Shown piece by piece: positions 43,957 through 54,511 of a stretch of 64,000 nucleotides of DNA (the stretch's first letter is position 1; each line of letters begins with the position of its first letter). Origin of the DNA: Sphingomonas sp. IW22 (GTDB lineage: Bacteria; Pseudomonadota; Alphaproteobacteria; Sphingomonadales; Sphingomonadaceae). A program made the position numbers and the translations under genes. Where the stretch lies: the NCBI RefSeq assembly GCF_041321155.1, contig NZ_JBGGWB010000001.1:1178001-1242000 (forward strand). The letters run 5' to 3'. The notes below the pieces were generated by a model. The model was not told the origin of the DNA. It worked only from the letters and a program-made list of their open reading frames with translations, and did not search any database.

Positions 43957-45336
43957 TCAGGTGGCCATGGGCAACCGCAAACGGACCAGCAGCCCGCCCA
44001 GATCCTCGCTTTCCTCAAGGCTGACCGTGCCTTCATAGATTTCGGCCACATCGCGCACGATGGCCAGGCCAAGGCCGGTGCCCGGCTTGCCGCTATCCAG
44101 CCGCACACCCCGATCAAAGATGCGGACGCGATCCGCCTCTGGAATACCAGTGCCGTCATCCTCAACCATGATTTCGACGAAACCCGCGGTGGCGCCCACG
44201 GTGATGAACACGCTGCCCCCGCCATATTTGGCGGCGTTTTCAACCAGATTGCCCAGCAGATCGTCCAGATCCTGCCGCTCGATATGCGCAACCAGATCCT
44301 TTCGGCCGTCAATGTCGATGCGGACGTGCCGGTACAGCCGCGCGACGGCGCGCTCGACCGCTTCGATCGAGGGCCAGACCTCAGCCCGGCTGTGCGCCGA
44401 TCCACGCCGCCCCACCGCGCGGGCGCGGGCCAGGTGGTGATCGACCTGCCGCCGCATCGTCCGCGCCTCCCGCACCACGGTTTCGGGAAGATCCTCGCTC
44501 CCCGCGGCGGCGGCGTTCATGATAACGGTCAACGGCGTCTTGAGCGCATGGGCGAGGTTGCCCGCATGGCGGCGCGCTTCTTCGGCCTGTGTTTCGTTAT
44601 GCTGGATCAGCGCGTTCAGTTCCTCAACCATCGGCGCGACTTCAGCGGGCATCGGCCCTTCGATCCGGGGCGAGTTGCCAACCCGCATTCGCGCCAGTTC
44701 GCGACGCAGTTTCTTCAGCGGCAACAGCCCGTACCAGGTTTGCAGCGCGGCCATGACGATAAGGCCAACGCCCAGCAACAGGAAGCTGCGCACCAGCGTC
44801 TGGCGCAAGGCGGCGATCTGGGCATTCAGCATCTCGCGGCTCTGCGCGATCTGGAACCGCCACCACACTGACGATCCAGGAAGTTTCACGTCGCGTTCGG
44901 CGATGCGGAGCTGTTCGTCGGTGAACTCTGCAGAGTCATAGGTGTGGACCGACCCGTTGGGCGCATGGGCGCTGACGCGCAGCCGCCGATCCCACAATGA
45001 GCGCGACCGGAACGGCTCCATCCCCGATCCGGAAACCTGCCAGTAAAGCCCGGAATAGGGTTCGAAAAATCGCTGGTCGGCCAGTTCGCGATTGAACCTA
45101 ACTTCGCCTGTGTCGTCGATCTCCGCCGAAATCATCATCGACGTGATCAGATAATCGAGCTGGTCGTCGAAATTACGTGTGATCGCCCCTGTCAGCACGC
45201 GGTCCAGTGCAAAGCCGCCCCCTGCCAGCAGCAGCAGGATCCACGCCGACGCGATGAAGATCATTCGCCGGCTGAGCGACCCGGTCACGCGCACATAGGG
45301 GCGCGGGCGGTCGGCGGGCGCAGGATCGCTGGACAT
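43957..45336 (-). CDS. Membrane sensor histidine kinase (PhoQ/EnvZ type)
   Basis: A 459-aa kinase with TM1 at about 25-45, a periplasmic sensor of about 135 residues (rich in Arg, Asp and Trp, with RFFEPYSGLYWQVSG), and TM2 at about 183-203, followed by HAMP-like and HisKA domains. Phosphoacceptor His263 lies in NLAHALKTPLT. ATPase boxes: N (DDLLGNLVENAAKYGG), G1 (MVEDDGTGIPEADRVRIFDRG), G2 (GTGLGLAIVRDVAEI). It follows the response regulator by 11 bp. The signal is unknown; the PepSY protein upstream may modulate it. Confidence 0.93.
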   Translation of the reverse strand: MSSDPAPADRPRPYVRVTGSLSRRMIFIASAWILLLLAGGGFALDRVLTGAITRNFDDQLDYLITSMMISAEIDDTGEVRFNRELADQRFFEPYSGLYWQVSGSGMEPFRSRSLWDRRLRVSAHAPNGSVHTYDSAEFTDEQLRIAERDVKLPGSSVWWRFQIAQSREMLNAQIAALRQTLVRSFLLLGVGLIVMAALQTWYGLLPLKKLRRELARMRVGNSPRIEGPMPAEVAPMVEELNALIQHNETQAEEARRHAGNLAHALKTPLTVIMNAAAAGSEDLPETVVREARTMRRQVDHHLARARAVGRRGSAHSRAEVWPSIEAVERAVARLYRHVRIDIDGRKDLVAHIERQDLDDLLGNLVENAAKYGGGSVFITVGATAGFVEIMVEDDGTGIPEADRVRIFDRGVRLDSGKPGTGLGLAIVRDVAEIYEGTVSLEESEDLGGLLVRLRLPMAT

Positions 45337-45347
45337 GGGCCGGCTTT

Positions 45348-46025
45348 TCAGGCCGCCGGAGCGTCCGCAGGATCGTCGAGGCTATAGCCCAGACCGCGAA
45401 TGGTGGTGATGACATCGGCACCCAGTTTCTTGCGGATGCGCGTCACGAATACTTCGATCGTATTGGAATCGCGGTCGAAATCCTGATCGTAGATATGCTC
45501 GATCAATTCGGTACGGCTGACGACCTTGCCCTTGTGATGCAGCAGATAGGACAGCAGTTTATATTCCTGCGCCGTCAACTTCACCGGGTTGCCGCCCTTG
45601 GTCACCTTGCCCGAACGGGTATCGAGGCGGATGTCGCCAGCGGTCAGTTCGGCCGATGCGTTGCCGCTGGCCCGGCGGATCAGCGCGCGCAGGCGAGCAA
45701 TCAGCTCCTCGGTCTGGAATGGCTTGGCGACATAATCGTCGGCGCCCGCATCCAGCCCGGCCACCTTGTCCGACCAGCTGTCGCGCGCGGTCAACACCAG
45801 CACCGGCGTCGTCCGCCCGTCGCGCCGCCAGCGGTCCAGCACGGTCAGCCCGTCAATCTCCGGCAAGCCGAGGTCCAGGATGATCGCGTCATATTGTTCG
45901 GTGGAGCCGAGGAAATGCCCCTCTTCCCCGTCGGATGCGGTATCGACGGCATAGCCCGCGCCGGTCAGCGTATTCGACAGTTGCTGGCGCAGATTCGGTT
46001 CGTCCTCGACGATCAAGACGCGCAT
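45348..46025 (-). CDS. OmpR/PhoP-family response regulator
   Basis: A 225-aa DNA-binding regulator. Receiver with phosphoacceptor Asp51 (AIILDLGLP), acidic pair in IVEDEPN, Thr in VLTARD and Lys in VAKPF; C-terminal winged helix (LTAQEYKLLSYLLHHKGKVVSRTELIEHIYDQDFDRDSNTIEVFVTRIRKKLG). The order PepSY-regulator-kinase on one strand implies one operon. PhoP-type regulators with PepSY neighbours often respond to envelope or divalent-cation stress, which is an inference here. Confidence 0.94.
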   Translation of the reverse strand: MRVLIVEDEPNLRQQLSNTLTGAGYAVDTASDGEEGHFLGSTEQYDAIILDLGLPEIDGLTVLDRWRRDGRTTPVLVLTARDSWSDKVAGLDAGADDYVAKPFQTEELIARLRALIRRASGNASAELTAGDIRLDTRSGKVTKGGNPVKLTAQEYKLLSYLLHHKGKVVSRTELIEHIYDQDFDRDSNTIEVFVTRIRKKLGADVITTIRGLGYSLDDPADAPAA

Positions 46026-46051
46026 GGCGCTCCCCTAAAACTTGGTGACGT

Positions 46052-46363
46052 TCAATCGCCCGACCGGCTCAACACCTGACCCGACCGGCCATCGACATCA
46101 ACCCAGATTACATTTCCATCGCGCAGGAACTTCAGAGTGTAAACCGTGGTTCCCGAATCGAAGTCGAAACCCAGGTAACGCGCACCGCGCATCCGTGGCA
46201 CGACGCGGCGTTCGATTTCACGAAGCGGCAGGATGCGGCCTTCGACACGCGCCGCGCGGGCGGCACGGTGGTCGTCGCGCTGCTGTGCGCCGACGGCGAT
46301 GGAGGGTACCCCCGCCACTGCGCTCGCAAACGCGACCAGAACGCCCAACCCCTTCATCTCCAT
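46052..46363 (-). CDS. PepSY domain-containing exported protein
   Basis: A 103-aa protein with a short signal peptide (MKGLGVLVAFASAVAGVPSIAVG) and a C-terminal PepSY fold: LPLREIERRVVPRMRGARYLGFDF followed by YTLKFLRDGNVIWVDVDGRSGQVLSR. PepSY modules bind or inhibit proteases and tune sensors. The start is not decided by a clear ribosome site; ATG at 46363 is used, with 46357 possible. It is 26 bp upstream of the response-regulator gene, suggesting a periplasmic accessory of the two-component system. Confidence 0.85.
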   Translation of the reverse strand: MEMKGLGVLVAFASAVAGVPSIAVGAQQRDDHRAARAARVEGRILPLREIERRVVPRMRGARYLGFDFDSGTTVYTLKFLRDGNVIWVDVDGRSGQVLSRSGD

Positions 46364-46462
46364 GGCGCATCGCATAGGGCCGGGGGCTTGAACAGCCTCT
46401 GAATGGGATCGCCGCTGCGAGGCAACTTGCGCGTTGCAGGGTTGCCACGGTAACGGCCCCCG

Positions 46463-48241
<1,779 letters not shown>

Positions 48242-48271
48242 CGCAACCGCGCCAGCCCGGCACCCAAAGGA

Positions 48272-49096
48272 TCAGGCGCGCAGCAGCTCGTTGATGCTGG
48301 TCTTGGCGCGCGTCTGTTCGTCGACGCGCTTGACGATCACGGCGCAATACAGCGCGGGCTTGCCCTCACCGCCGCCCAGCGTGCCCGGCACGACGACTGC
48401 ATAGGGCGGCACTTCGCCCATCATAATCTCACCCGTGGCGCGGTCGACGATCTTGGTCGATGCGCCCAGATACACGCCCATCGACAGCACCGCGCCGCGC
48501 CGCACGATCACGCCCTCGGCCACTTCGGCACGCGCACCGATGAAGGCGCCGTCCTCGATCACAACGGGATTGGCCTGAAGCGGCTCCAGCACGCCGCCGA
48601 TCCCGGCACCGCCCGACAGATGCACGTCGCGGCCGATCTGGGCACAGCTGCCCACCGTCGCCCAGGTGTCGACCATCGTGCCTTCACCGACATAAGCGCC
48701 GATATTGACGAAGCTGGGCATCAGCACCGCGCCCTTGCCGACAAAGCTGCCGCGGCGCACGACGCTGCCGGGCACGGCGCGGAAACCGGCGCCGCGAAAC
48801 GCGTCCGCGTCCCATCCGGTGAACTTCGACGGCACCTTGTCGAACCAGTTGGCGCCGCCCGGCCCCGGCATCACTTCGTTATCGTTCAGGCGGAACGACA
48901 GCAGCACCGCCTTTTTCAGCCACTGGTTGACGATCCACTCACTGCCCTCGCCCGGCTCCGCCACGCGCGCGGTGCCGCTGTCGAGCAGCGCCAGAGCGGT
49001 GTCCACCGCCTCGCGCACTTCGCCGATGGTCGCGGTCGACAGGCTGGCGCGATCGTCCCACGCGGCGTCGATCACGGACTTCAGTTGGTCGTGCAT
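48272..49096 (-). CDS. dapD: 2,3,4,5-tetrahydropyridine-2,6-dicarboxylate N-succinyltransferase DapD
   Basis: Step in the succinylase route to diaminopimelate and lysine. A 274-aa protein with an N-terminal helical domain ([20 protein letters not shown]) and a left-handed beta-helix of hexapeptide repeats ([47 protein letters not shown]). GGGAGGAA is immediately upstream of the ATG at 49096. The ATG lies inside the end of the HAD gene, overlapping by 16 bp, so the two are coupled. Confidence 0.95.
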   Translation of the reverse strand: MHDQLKSVIDAAWDDRASLSTATIGEVREAVDTALALLDSGTARVAEPGEGSEWIVNQWLKKAVLLSFRLNDNEVMPGPGGANWFDKVPSKFTGWDADAFRGAGFRAVPGSVVRRGSFVGKGAVLMPSFVNIGAYVGEGTMVDTWATVGSCAQIGRDVHLSGGAGIGGVLEPLQANPVVIEDGAFIGARAEVAEGVIVRRGAVLSMGVYLGASTKIVDRATGEIMMGEVPPYAVVVPGTLGGGEGKPALYCAVIVKRVDEQTRAKTSINELLRA

Positions 49097-49755
49097 GTTT
49101 CCTCCCAGATGGCGGTGAGCCACGCCGTCAGGTCGGGCGTGGTGAAATCGATATGTGCAGGGTCCACCCCGACCTGTTCCGATCCGTTGTCGATCCAGAC
49201 CGTCGTCATGCCGATCGCCTTGGCGGGCGGCAGGTTGCGGGCCATGTCCTCGACAAACAGGGCTGTATTGGGGTCGATGGCATAGGCGTCGCACAGCCCG
49301 GCATAGGCATGGGGATGCGGCTTGGGCCGATAACCGGTCGCGCGGATGTCGTGCACCCCTTCGAAACTGTCGGCCAACCCCAGCCGCTCCAGCACACGCC
49401 CTGCATAGGGACCGTCGCCATTGGTGAAGACCAGCTTGCGCCCCGGCAGCCGGGCGATCGCCTCCACCAGCCGGTCGTTGGCGCTCAACGCGCTCATGTC
49501 GACATCGTGGACGAAGGTCAGGAAATCATGCGGATCGATGTTCCGCGCGGCCATCAGCCCCGACAATGTGGTGCCATGCTCGCGGAAATGCCGCTTCTGA
49601 ATGGCAAAGGCGGTGTCGCGGTCGCACCCTTCGAGCGCGCACACATAATCGGTCATCCGCGCCTCGATCTGCGCGAACAGCGTCGCGCCCGCCGGATACA
49701 GCGTGTTGTCGAGGTCGAAGATCCAGGTGTCGATATGTGCGAGCCGGGGGTCCAT
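49081..49755 (-). CDS. HAD-family pyrimidine 5'-nucleotidase
   Basis: A 224-aa phosphatase. Motif [10 protein letters not shown] with nucleophile Asp, motif [12 protein letters not shown], motif III Lys in [11 protein letters not shown], and motif [25 protein letters not shown]. The family (SDT1-like) dephosphorylates pyrimidine nucleotides or related small phosphates. The start at 49755 ([16 protein letters not shown]) fits homologues; an in-frame ATG at 49797 is less likely. Its 3' end overlaps dapD by 16 bp, including the dapD ribosome site. Confidence 0.88.
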   Translation of the reverse strand: MDPRLAHIDTWIFDLDNTLYPAGATLFAQIEARMTDYVCALEGCDRDTAFAIQKRHFREHGTTLSGLMAARNIDPHDFLTFVHDVDMSALSANDRLVEAIARLPGRKLVFTNGDGPYAGRVLERLGLADSFEGVHDIRATGYRPKPHPHAYAGLCDAYAIDPNTALFVEDMARNLPPAKAIGMTTVWIDNGSEQVGVDPAHIDFTTPDLTAWLTAIWEETCTTN

Positions 49756-49871
49756 GACGCCGCGCGTGTAGGCGGGTGCCGCGAACGGAGCAACCATGGC
49801 GAGCAGGGGTTTAGCGCCCCCAAGCCCCGCTTCACTGGCGAGGCGCATGGACCGCCCCCATCTTGCTGGCC

Positions 49872-50870
49872 ATGACCCGACATTCCCTCCTCGACCTGGT
49901 CCCCGTTCGTCAGGGGTCCGACGTTAGCACCGCTCTTGGCGAAGCCGCCGAACTGGCCGCCCATGCCGAATCGCACGGCTTCACCCGTTACTGGGTGGCC
50001 GAACATCACGGGATGCCGGGCATTGCCGGTGGAGCGACGTCGGTCGTGCTGGCGCATGTCGGGGCGGCGACCAAGAGCATCCGCATCGGTGCAGGGGGCA
50101 TCATGCTGCCCAATCATGCGCCGCTGGCGATTGCCGAGCAGTTCGGGACGCTGGACGCGCTGTATCCGGGACGCATCGACCTGGGCCTTGGCCGTGCGCC
50201 GGGGTCGGACCAGCGCGTGATGCGCGCGATGCGCCGCACGCTGGACGCGAACGGTCCCGACCAGTTCCCGCAGGATATCATAGAGCTGCAAAGCTATTTC
50301 GCCAATGACGGCCGCACCGGCATCGAAGCGACGCCCGGCGCCGGTGCCAACATCGAGATGTGGGTCCTTGGCTCCAGCCTGTACGGCGCTCAGCTCGCCG
50401 CCGCGCTTGGCCTGCCCTATGCCTTTGCCTCGCACTTCGCGCCCGATGCGCTGGATCAGGCGCTGGAGACCTATCGCCGGCTGTTCCGCCCGTCGGAGCG
50501 GCTGGAGCGGCCCTATGTCGCGGCGGGCTTCAATATCTTTGCCGCCGATACCGATGAGGAAGCGCGCTATATTGCCAGTTCGATGGAGCAGAGCTTCGTC
50601 GCGCTTCGCACCGGCAATCCCGGCCGCCTGCCGCCGCCTGTCGCCGATTATCGCGCGGGTCTGGGCGCACAGGGCACTGCGATCCTCGACCACGTCCTGT
50701 CCTGTTCCGCCATCGGCGCGCCCGCGACGGTGAAGCGACAGATCGACGCGTTCATCGCGCGTACTGGCGTTGATGAGGTGATTCTGACGGGCGCAACTTA
50801 TGACCCCCAGGCGCGCGCGAAGAGCCTGGCGATCGGCGCCGAATTGATGGACGCGCGCGTCGCGGCCTGA
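49872..50870 (+). CDS. LLM class flavin-dependent oxidoreductase (luciferase-like)
   Basis: A 332-aa TIM-barrel flavoprotein of the bacterial luciferase superfamily. Marks: LLDLVPVRQGSDVSTAL, YWVAEHHGMPGIAGGATSVVLAHV, GAGGIMLPNHAPLAIAEQFGTLDALYPGRIDLGLGRAPGSD, and VDEVILTGATYDP. This is the MsnO8/YhbW-like clade. It likely uses FMNH2 and oxygen on an unknown substrate. It starts divergently from the HAD gene. Confidence 0.92.
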   Translation: MTRHSLLDLVPVRQGSDVSTALGEAAELAAHAESHGFTRYWVAEHHGMPGIAGGATSVVLAHVGAATKSIRIGAGGIMLPNHAPLAIAEQFGTLDALYPGRIDLGLGRAPGSDQRVMRAMRRTLDANGPDQFPQDIIELQSYFANDGRTGIEATPGAGANIEMWVLGSSLYGAQLAAALGLPYAFASHFAPDALDQALETYRRLFRPSERLERPYVAAGFNIFAADTDEEARYIASSMEQSFVALRTGNPGRLPPPVADYRAGLGAQGTAILDHVLSCSAIGAPATVKRQIDAFIARTGVDEVILTGATYDPQARAKSLAIGAELMDARVAA

Positions 50871-50915
50871 AAACTGGTAAGGGGGTGCCTCCGATAACGG
50901 GAGGGGGCACCTTCG

Positions 50916-51611
50916 ATGTTGCAGTTGGTCGTTGCGGTCGCGGCTTTTGTCGGCACGCACTTCCTGCTTTCTCATCCCCTGCGCGCGTCCATCGTCGCGC
51001 GCACCGGGGAAGCGGCGTTTCTGGGCATCTATTCGCTGGTCGCCTTCGCAACGCTGGGCTGGGTCTGGCACGCATATGCCACCGCGCCGGTTCAGGCGAT
51101 GCTGTGGCCGGTCGGCGATGCGATATGGGCCGTCGCGACCATTATCATGCTGGTGGCCAGCGTGCTGCTGATGGGATCGCTGATCGGCAATCCCGCCGCC
51201 CCCAATCCTGCCGCCGATGCCGGGGAGCAGCCGGTGCCGCCCGCGCGCGGCGTATTCGCGATTACGCGCCACCCGATGATGTGGGCCTTTGCCCTGTGGG
51301 CGGCTGCGCATGTGATGGTGTTTCCGGTGCCAGCGCAGATGGTGCTGGCGAGCGGCATCGCGCTGCTGGCGCTGGCGGGCGCGGCCCTTCAGGATGCGAA
51401 AAAGGAACGGCTGCAACCTGCGCGTTGGCGAGAGTGGGAGGGCCGGACCAGTTACCTGCCCTTTGCCGCGATTGCCCGCGGGCGGGCGCGCCTTGGCGGG
51501 TTTCGCGCGCATGATCTGGCTGGCGGCGTCGCGATCTGGCTGGCCGCCACCTGGGCGCACATGCCGTTGGCGGGGTGGGCTGCGGGAATCTGGCGCTGGA
51601 TCAGTCTTTGA
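50916..51611 (+). CDS. NnrU family membrane protein
   Basis: A 231-aa protein with six TM helices. NnrU signature elements: THFLLSHPLRASIVARTGEAAFLGIYSLVAF at the N-terminus, ITRHPMMWAFALWAAAHV in the middle, and a conserved basic cytoplasmic loop (DAKKERLQPARWREWEGRTSYLPF). The family takes its name from nitrite/nitric-oxide gene regions and resembles isoprenylcysteine methyltransferase-type membrane folds; no denitrification genes are in this window. It ends at a hairpin shared with the porin gene. Confidence 0.88.
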   Translation: MLQLVVAVAAFVGTHFLLSHPLRASIVARTGEAAFLGIYSLVAFATLGWVWHAYATAPVQAMLWPVGDAIWAVATIIMLVASVLLMGSLIGNPAAPNPAADAGEQPVPPARGVFAITRHPMMWAFALWAAAHVMVFPVPAQMVLASGIALLALAGAALQDAKKERLQPARWREWEGRTSYLPFAAIARGRARLGGFRAHDLAGGVAIWLAATWAHMPLAGWAAGIWRWISL

Positions 51612-51617
51612 ACAGCG

Positions 51618-51651
51618 ACGGGCCGCGCTCCCCAAAAGGAACGCGGCCCGT
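51618..51651. terminator. Convergent terminator hairpin between NnrU and the TorF porin
   Basis: ACGGGCCGCG (51618-51627) pairs with CGCGGCCCGT (51642-51651), a 10-bp perfect stem with a 14-nt loop that can add TCC/GGA. It lies between stops at 51611 and 51674. Neither side has a long T-run, so Rho-independence is uncertain. Confidence 0.6.
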
Positions 51652-51673
51652 GCTGGTCACACTGGCAATGCGA

Positions 51674-52516
51674 TTAGAATGCGCCGGTCAGCGAAACCAC
51701 GATCGTACCGTCGGAGATCGAATCGACCCCGCCCTTCGAGAAGTTGGGCAGCAGATAGGCGCTCTCGGCCCGGCTGATGTCGGTGTCGATATAGGACACG
51801 CCCAGAACCAGGTTCTTGTAGGTAAAGTCCGCGCCAAGCGTCCAATCCCAATAAGTGCCCGTCGGCGCAACGCTGGTGCCGTTCGGGCCCAGGCCCGAAT
51901 TACCGTCAGAATAGCCGATATGCGCGCGCAGCGAGACCGGCGTGTTCGGCACTGCCGCCACTGCGTCACCCGACAGATACAGATTGTCTTCCGAGTCGCC
52001 CGGATCGTTCGGCACGCCGGCAACCGCATCGGCGCCAGTGAAGAACCAACGGCCCAGCGCTTCCTGCTTGGGCGCATAGAAGGCGCCCGCGGTCAGCGTG
52101 ACGGGACCGGTGGTGCCCGACAGCTTGACATAGGGTTCGGCGAAATCGGTAATGTCGGCGCCGCCCGGATACATGTACCAGGTGACACCCACGTCCAGCG
52201 TGCCGCCGCCACCGATCGGGGTCTTGAACCCGCCGATCAGGTCAAGTTCCATGCTGGCGCCGCCGAACGTACCCCAGCCCGCCAGGTTCGAACCCCAGGT
52301 GCCGACGTAAAGGCCGCTTTCGTGCGAAATAGTGAGGCCACCTTGAATGGCCATTTCCTTGTCCGTCTGCGACACACCGCGAAAGCGATAGTCGGAGGCC
52401 AAGGTAACGCTGCCGGAGACGGTGACCGGCTCGGGCGGCGCCGTCTCTTCCTGCGCCATGGCAGGCGTTGCACATGCGAGGAGAAGGGCCGGAAGCCCGA
52501 GTGTAGAGAAACGCAT
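51674..52516 (-). CDS. TorF family putative outer-membrane porin
   Basis: A 280-aa beta-barrel with signal peptide (MRFSTLGLPALLLACATPAMA). The TorF signature is the first strand VSGSVTLASDYRFRGVSQTDKEMAIQGGLTISHESGLYVGTWGSNL, then alternating amphipathic strands to the C-terminal TIVVSLTGAF, which ends in Phe as outer-membrane proteins usually do. AAAGGGA precedes the ATG. The 199-bp region upstream holds the promoter and a terminator for ridA. Solute is unknown. Confidence 0.9.
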   Translation of the reverse strand: MRFSTLGLPALLLACATPAMAQEETAPPEPVTVSGSVTLASDYRFRGVSQTDKEMAIQGGLTISHESGLYVGTWGSNLAGWGTFGGASMELDLIGGFKTPIGGGGTLDVGVTWYMYPGGADITDFAEPYVKLSGTTGPVTLTAGAFYAPKQEALGRWFFTGADAVAGVPNDPGDSEDNLYLSGDAVAAVPNTPVSLRAHIGYSDGNSGLGPNGTSVAPTGTYWDWTLGADFTYKNLVLGVSYIDTDISRAESAYLLPNFSKGGVDSISDGTIVVSLTGAF

Positions 52517-52663
52517 CGTGTCCCTTTCAGTTTGAAGGCGATGGTTCTCTCCTGCTGTCGGGATGCCGCGTCCTTTATGCTGAAAGCATGCGCAGTCGTT
52601 CGCCGACACCAACTTTTTGCCGCATCATGCCGCGCCGCACAAGATCATTCCGGGTTCAGATGC

Positions 52664-52688
52664 AAAAGGGCGGCAACTGTTGCCGCCC
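52664..52688 (-). terminator. Rho-independent terminator of the DUF3572-HAD-ridA operon
   Basis: GGGCGGCAA (52668-52676) pairs with TTGCCGCCC (52680-52688) around a 3-nt loop. Read on the minus strand it is followed by TTTT (complement of 52664-52667). It is 28 bp after the ridA stop and faces the right way. Confidence 0.75.
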
Positions 52689-52715
52689 CGCAACAAAGGT
52701 TGCTGTCGTAACCGC

Positions 52716-53180
52716 TCAGCGAACGGCAATGATCGCGTCGATCTCCACCACCGCGCCCAGTGGCAGCACAGCCACACCCACGGCGCTACGCGCATGGCGG
52801 CCGGGCTCGCCGAGCACGTCGATCATCAGTTCGGACGCGCCATTGGCGACCTTTGCCTGGTCGGTGAAACCGGGGGCGGAATTGACGAAAACGCCCAGTT
52901 TCACAATGCGCTCGATCCGCGACAGATCGCCGTCCAGCGCGCGGCGCGCCTGTGCCAGCAGCATCATCGCGCACCGCTTTGCCGCTTCCTGCGCGAAAGG
53001 AATCTCGCGATCTTCGCCCACGCGGCCGGTCATCAGCGCACCGTCCTGAAATGGCAACTGCCCCGAAATGTGAAGCAGCCCGCCATGGATGACCGTGGGG
53101 ACATAGGCCGCCACCGGCGCGGCGGCTTCGGGGAGGGTCAGGCCGAGTTCGGCCAGGCGATCGTCGATGCTCTGGGTCAT
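52716..53180 (-). CDS. RidA family (Rid/YER057c) protein
   Basis: A 154-aa trimeric reactive-imine deaminase family member. Family pattern: VIHGGLLHISGQLPFQDGALMTGRVGED, AKRCAMMLLAQARRALDGDLSRIERIVKLGVFVNSAPGF, and SAVGVAVLPLGAVVEIDAIIAVR. The catalytic Arg of the RidA archetype is in a different context (residues near PLGAVVEIDAI carry Val), so it is probably a Rid4-7-type member of uncertain activity. The ATG overlaps the HAD stop by 4 bp. Confidence 0.9.
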   Translation of the reverse strand: MTQSIDDRLAELGLTLPEAAAPVAAYVPTVIHGGLLHISGQLPFQDGALMTGRVGEDREIPFAQEAAKRCAMMLLAQARRALDGDLSRIERIVKLGVFVNSAPGFTDQAKVANGASELMIDVLGEPGRHARSAVGVAVLPLGAVVEIDAIIAVR

Positions 53181-53818
53181 GGCGCCGATGTGCCGTGCGC
53201 GGCGTCGGCGGGCAAGCCCGAAGCGAAACGCGCACCGATCCACGTCACGGCATCCTGCCAGTCGTCGATTCGCACATGGGCATGCGGCGCCGCCGGCATC
53301 ACCGACGCCATTTCGGGCTCCGCGATCATCTGTAGCCGGTGAACCTGTGGCGCGGCGCGCGCGACCGATTCGTGGTGCACGGCCAGGTCGTCAACGAATA
53401 CCGTAACCGGGCCGCCATGTTCGGCGACGAGTCGCGCCACCGGCTCCCCCTTGCCGCCCTGATTGCATTCGACGCGATGGGCGATCCCGTGCATCGCCAG
53501 CTGCTCGATGCGGTGCGTGCGGCAATGATCCTGCAAATTGGTCAGGATGACGATATCCGCCGCCTCCGCCAGCGTCGCCAGCGCCTCGCGCGCATGAGGT
53601 ACCAGCGTCTGACGGTGCATTTCATCTGGGAAGAAGCCGCCCAGCAGCGACCACATTTCCGCCGTGCTGGGGCGGGTACCGTCGGCACGCGTCATCGCGC
53701 TGGCGAAATCGTGGCTATAGGCGAATTCGATCGCGTGCACTTCGTCCAGCCAGGTGCGGAAATGCCGCACCATGTGCAAAAGCACCTCATCGCAATCGCA
53801 GATCAGCAACGGTTTCAT
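53177..53818 (-). CDS. HAD-superfamily hydrolase
   Basis: A 213-aa predicted phosphatase. Motif I LLICDCDEVLLHMV (DxD), motif II IVILTNLQDH (Thr), Lys likely in CNQGGKGEP, and motif IV TVFVDDLAVHHESV. A small cap is inserted after motif I. Homologues are typical of sphingomonads but uncharacterised. ATGA overlaps link it to DUF3572 upstream (53815-53818) and to ridA downstream. Confidence 0.85.
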   Translation of the reverse strand: MKPLLICDCDEVLLHMVRHFRTWLDEVHAIEFAYSHDFASAMTRADGTRPSTAEMWSLLGGFFPDEMHRQTLVPHAREALATLAEAADIVILTNLQDHCRTHRIEQLAMHGIAHRVECNQGGKGEPVARLVAEHGGPVTVFVDDLAVHHESVARAAPQVHRLQMIAEPEMASVMPAAPHAHVRIDDWQDAVTWIGARFASGLPADAAHGTSAP

Positions 53819-54093
53819 CGTTCCTCCAGCACCCGGCGTGCGCGAATCAGGGCAAGCGGTTCGACGTCCAGCGCGGCGGCGCATGCGACCAGATCAGGTT
53901 CGTGCGCCTCCAGAAAGCCCAGCACCGCCGCCAGGGTCGCCGGCTCCCCCGCCCGTGCGCGCAGCGCCGCTGCGTCCAGACCCGTCACCGCCAGCAGCCG
54001 ATCGGCCCGTGCGCCGTCGCTGACAAGCCATGCCAGCGCGTGCAACGCCATCGCATCCGGATCACCATCTGCATTTGTCTCGCGGATCGGCAT
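53815..54093 (-). CDS. DUF3572 family protein
   Basis: A 92-aa soluble, mostly helical protein. The core DAMALHALAWLVSDGARADRLLAVTGLDAAALRARAGEPATLAAVLGFLEAHE matches the DUF3572 pattern, which in alphaproteobacteria is often encoded next to divK. The ATG at 54093 gives the family N-terminus; longer upstream starts run into the divergent divK region and are discarded. Role unknown; synteny hints at a link with cell-cycle signalling. Confidence 0.85.
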   Translation of the reverse strand: MPIRETNADGDPDAMALHALAWLVSDGARADRLLAVTGLDAAALRARAGEPATLAAVLGFLEAHEPDLVACAAALDVEPLALIRARRVLEER

Positions 54094-54112
54094 GGAATAG
54101 AAGTTCGCTACA

Positions 54113-54505
54113 ATGGATGACACCGCCGCCTTGGCAATCCGGGTCCTCGTTGTCGAGGATAACGAGCTTAATCTTAAGCTCTTTTGCGATTTGCTGCGTG
54201 CGCATGGATTCGCGCCGGAGCCGGTGCGCGACGGGCGGGAAGCCGTGGCCCGCGCGCGCGAAATCGACCCGGACCTGATTATCACCGACATTCAGCTGCC
54301 ACATGTCACCGGTTTGGAGCTGATCCAGCAGTTTCGCGCGGATCCCGGGCTGAACGCGGTGCCGATCATGGCAGTCACCGCCTATGCCGGACATGACGAC
54401 GAGGCCCGCATTCGCGCGGCGGGCGCCAACGCCTATGTCTCCAAACCGATTTCGGTTTTGCGCTTTATCGAGGAAGTGCGGGCACTGCTGCCACCAAAGC
54501 CCTGA
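54113..54505 (+). CDS. divK: Single-domain response regulator DivK
   Basis: A 130-aa receiver without an output domain. Phosphoacceptor Asp59 in LIITDIQLPHVTGLELIQ, acidic pocket in VLVVEDNELNLKLF, Thr in IMAVTAYAGHDDE, Lys in AYVSKPISV. The EDNELNLKLFCDLLRAHG and DIQLPHVTGLE stretches are characteristic of DivK, which controls cell-cycle kinases (DivJ, PleC, DivL) in alphaproteobacteria. It is divergent from DUF3572, as commonly seen. Confidence 0.94.
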   Translation: MDDTAALAIRVLVVEDNELNLKLFCDLLRAHGFAPEPVRDGREAVARAREIDPDLIITDIQLPHVTGLELIQQFRADPGLNAVPIMAVTAYAGHDDEARIRAAGANAYVSKPISVLRFIEEVRALLPPKP

Positions 54506-54511
54506 GGTTGT

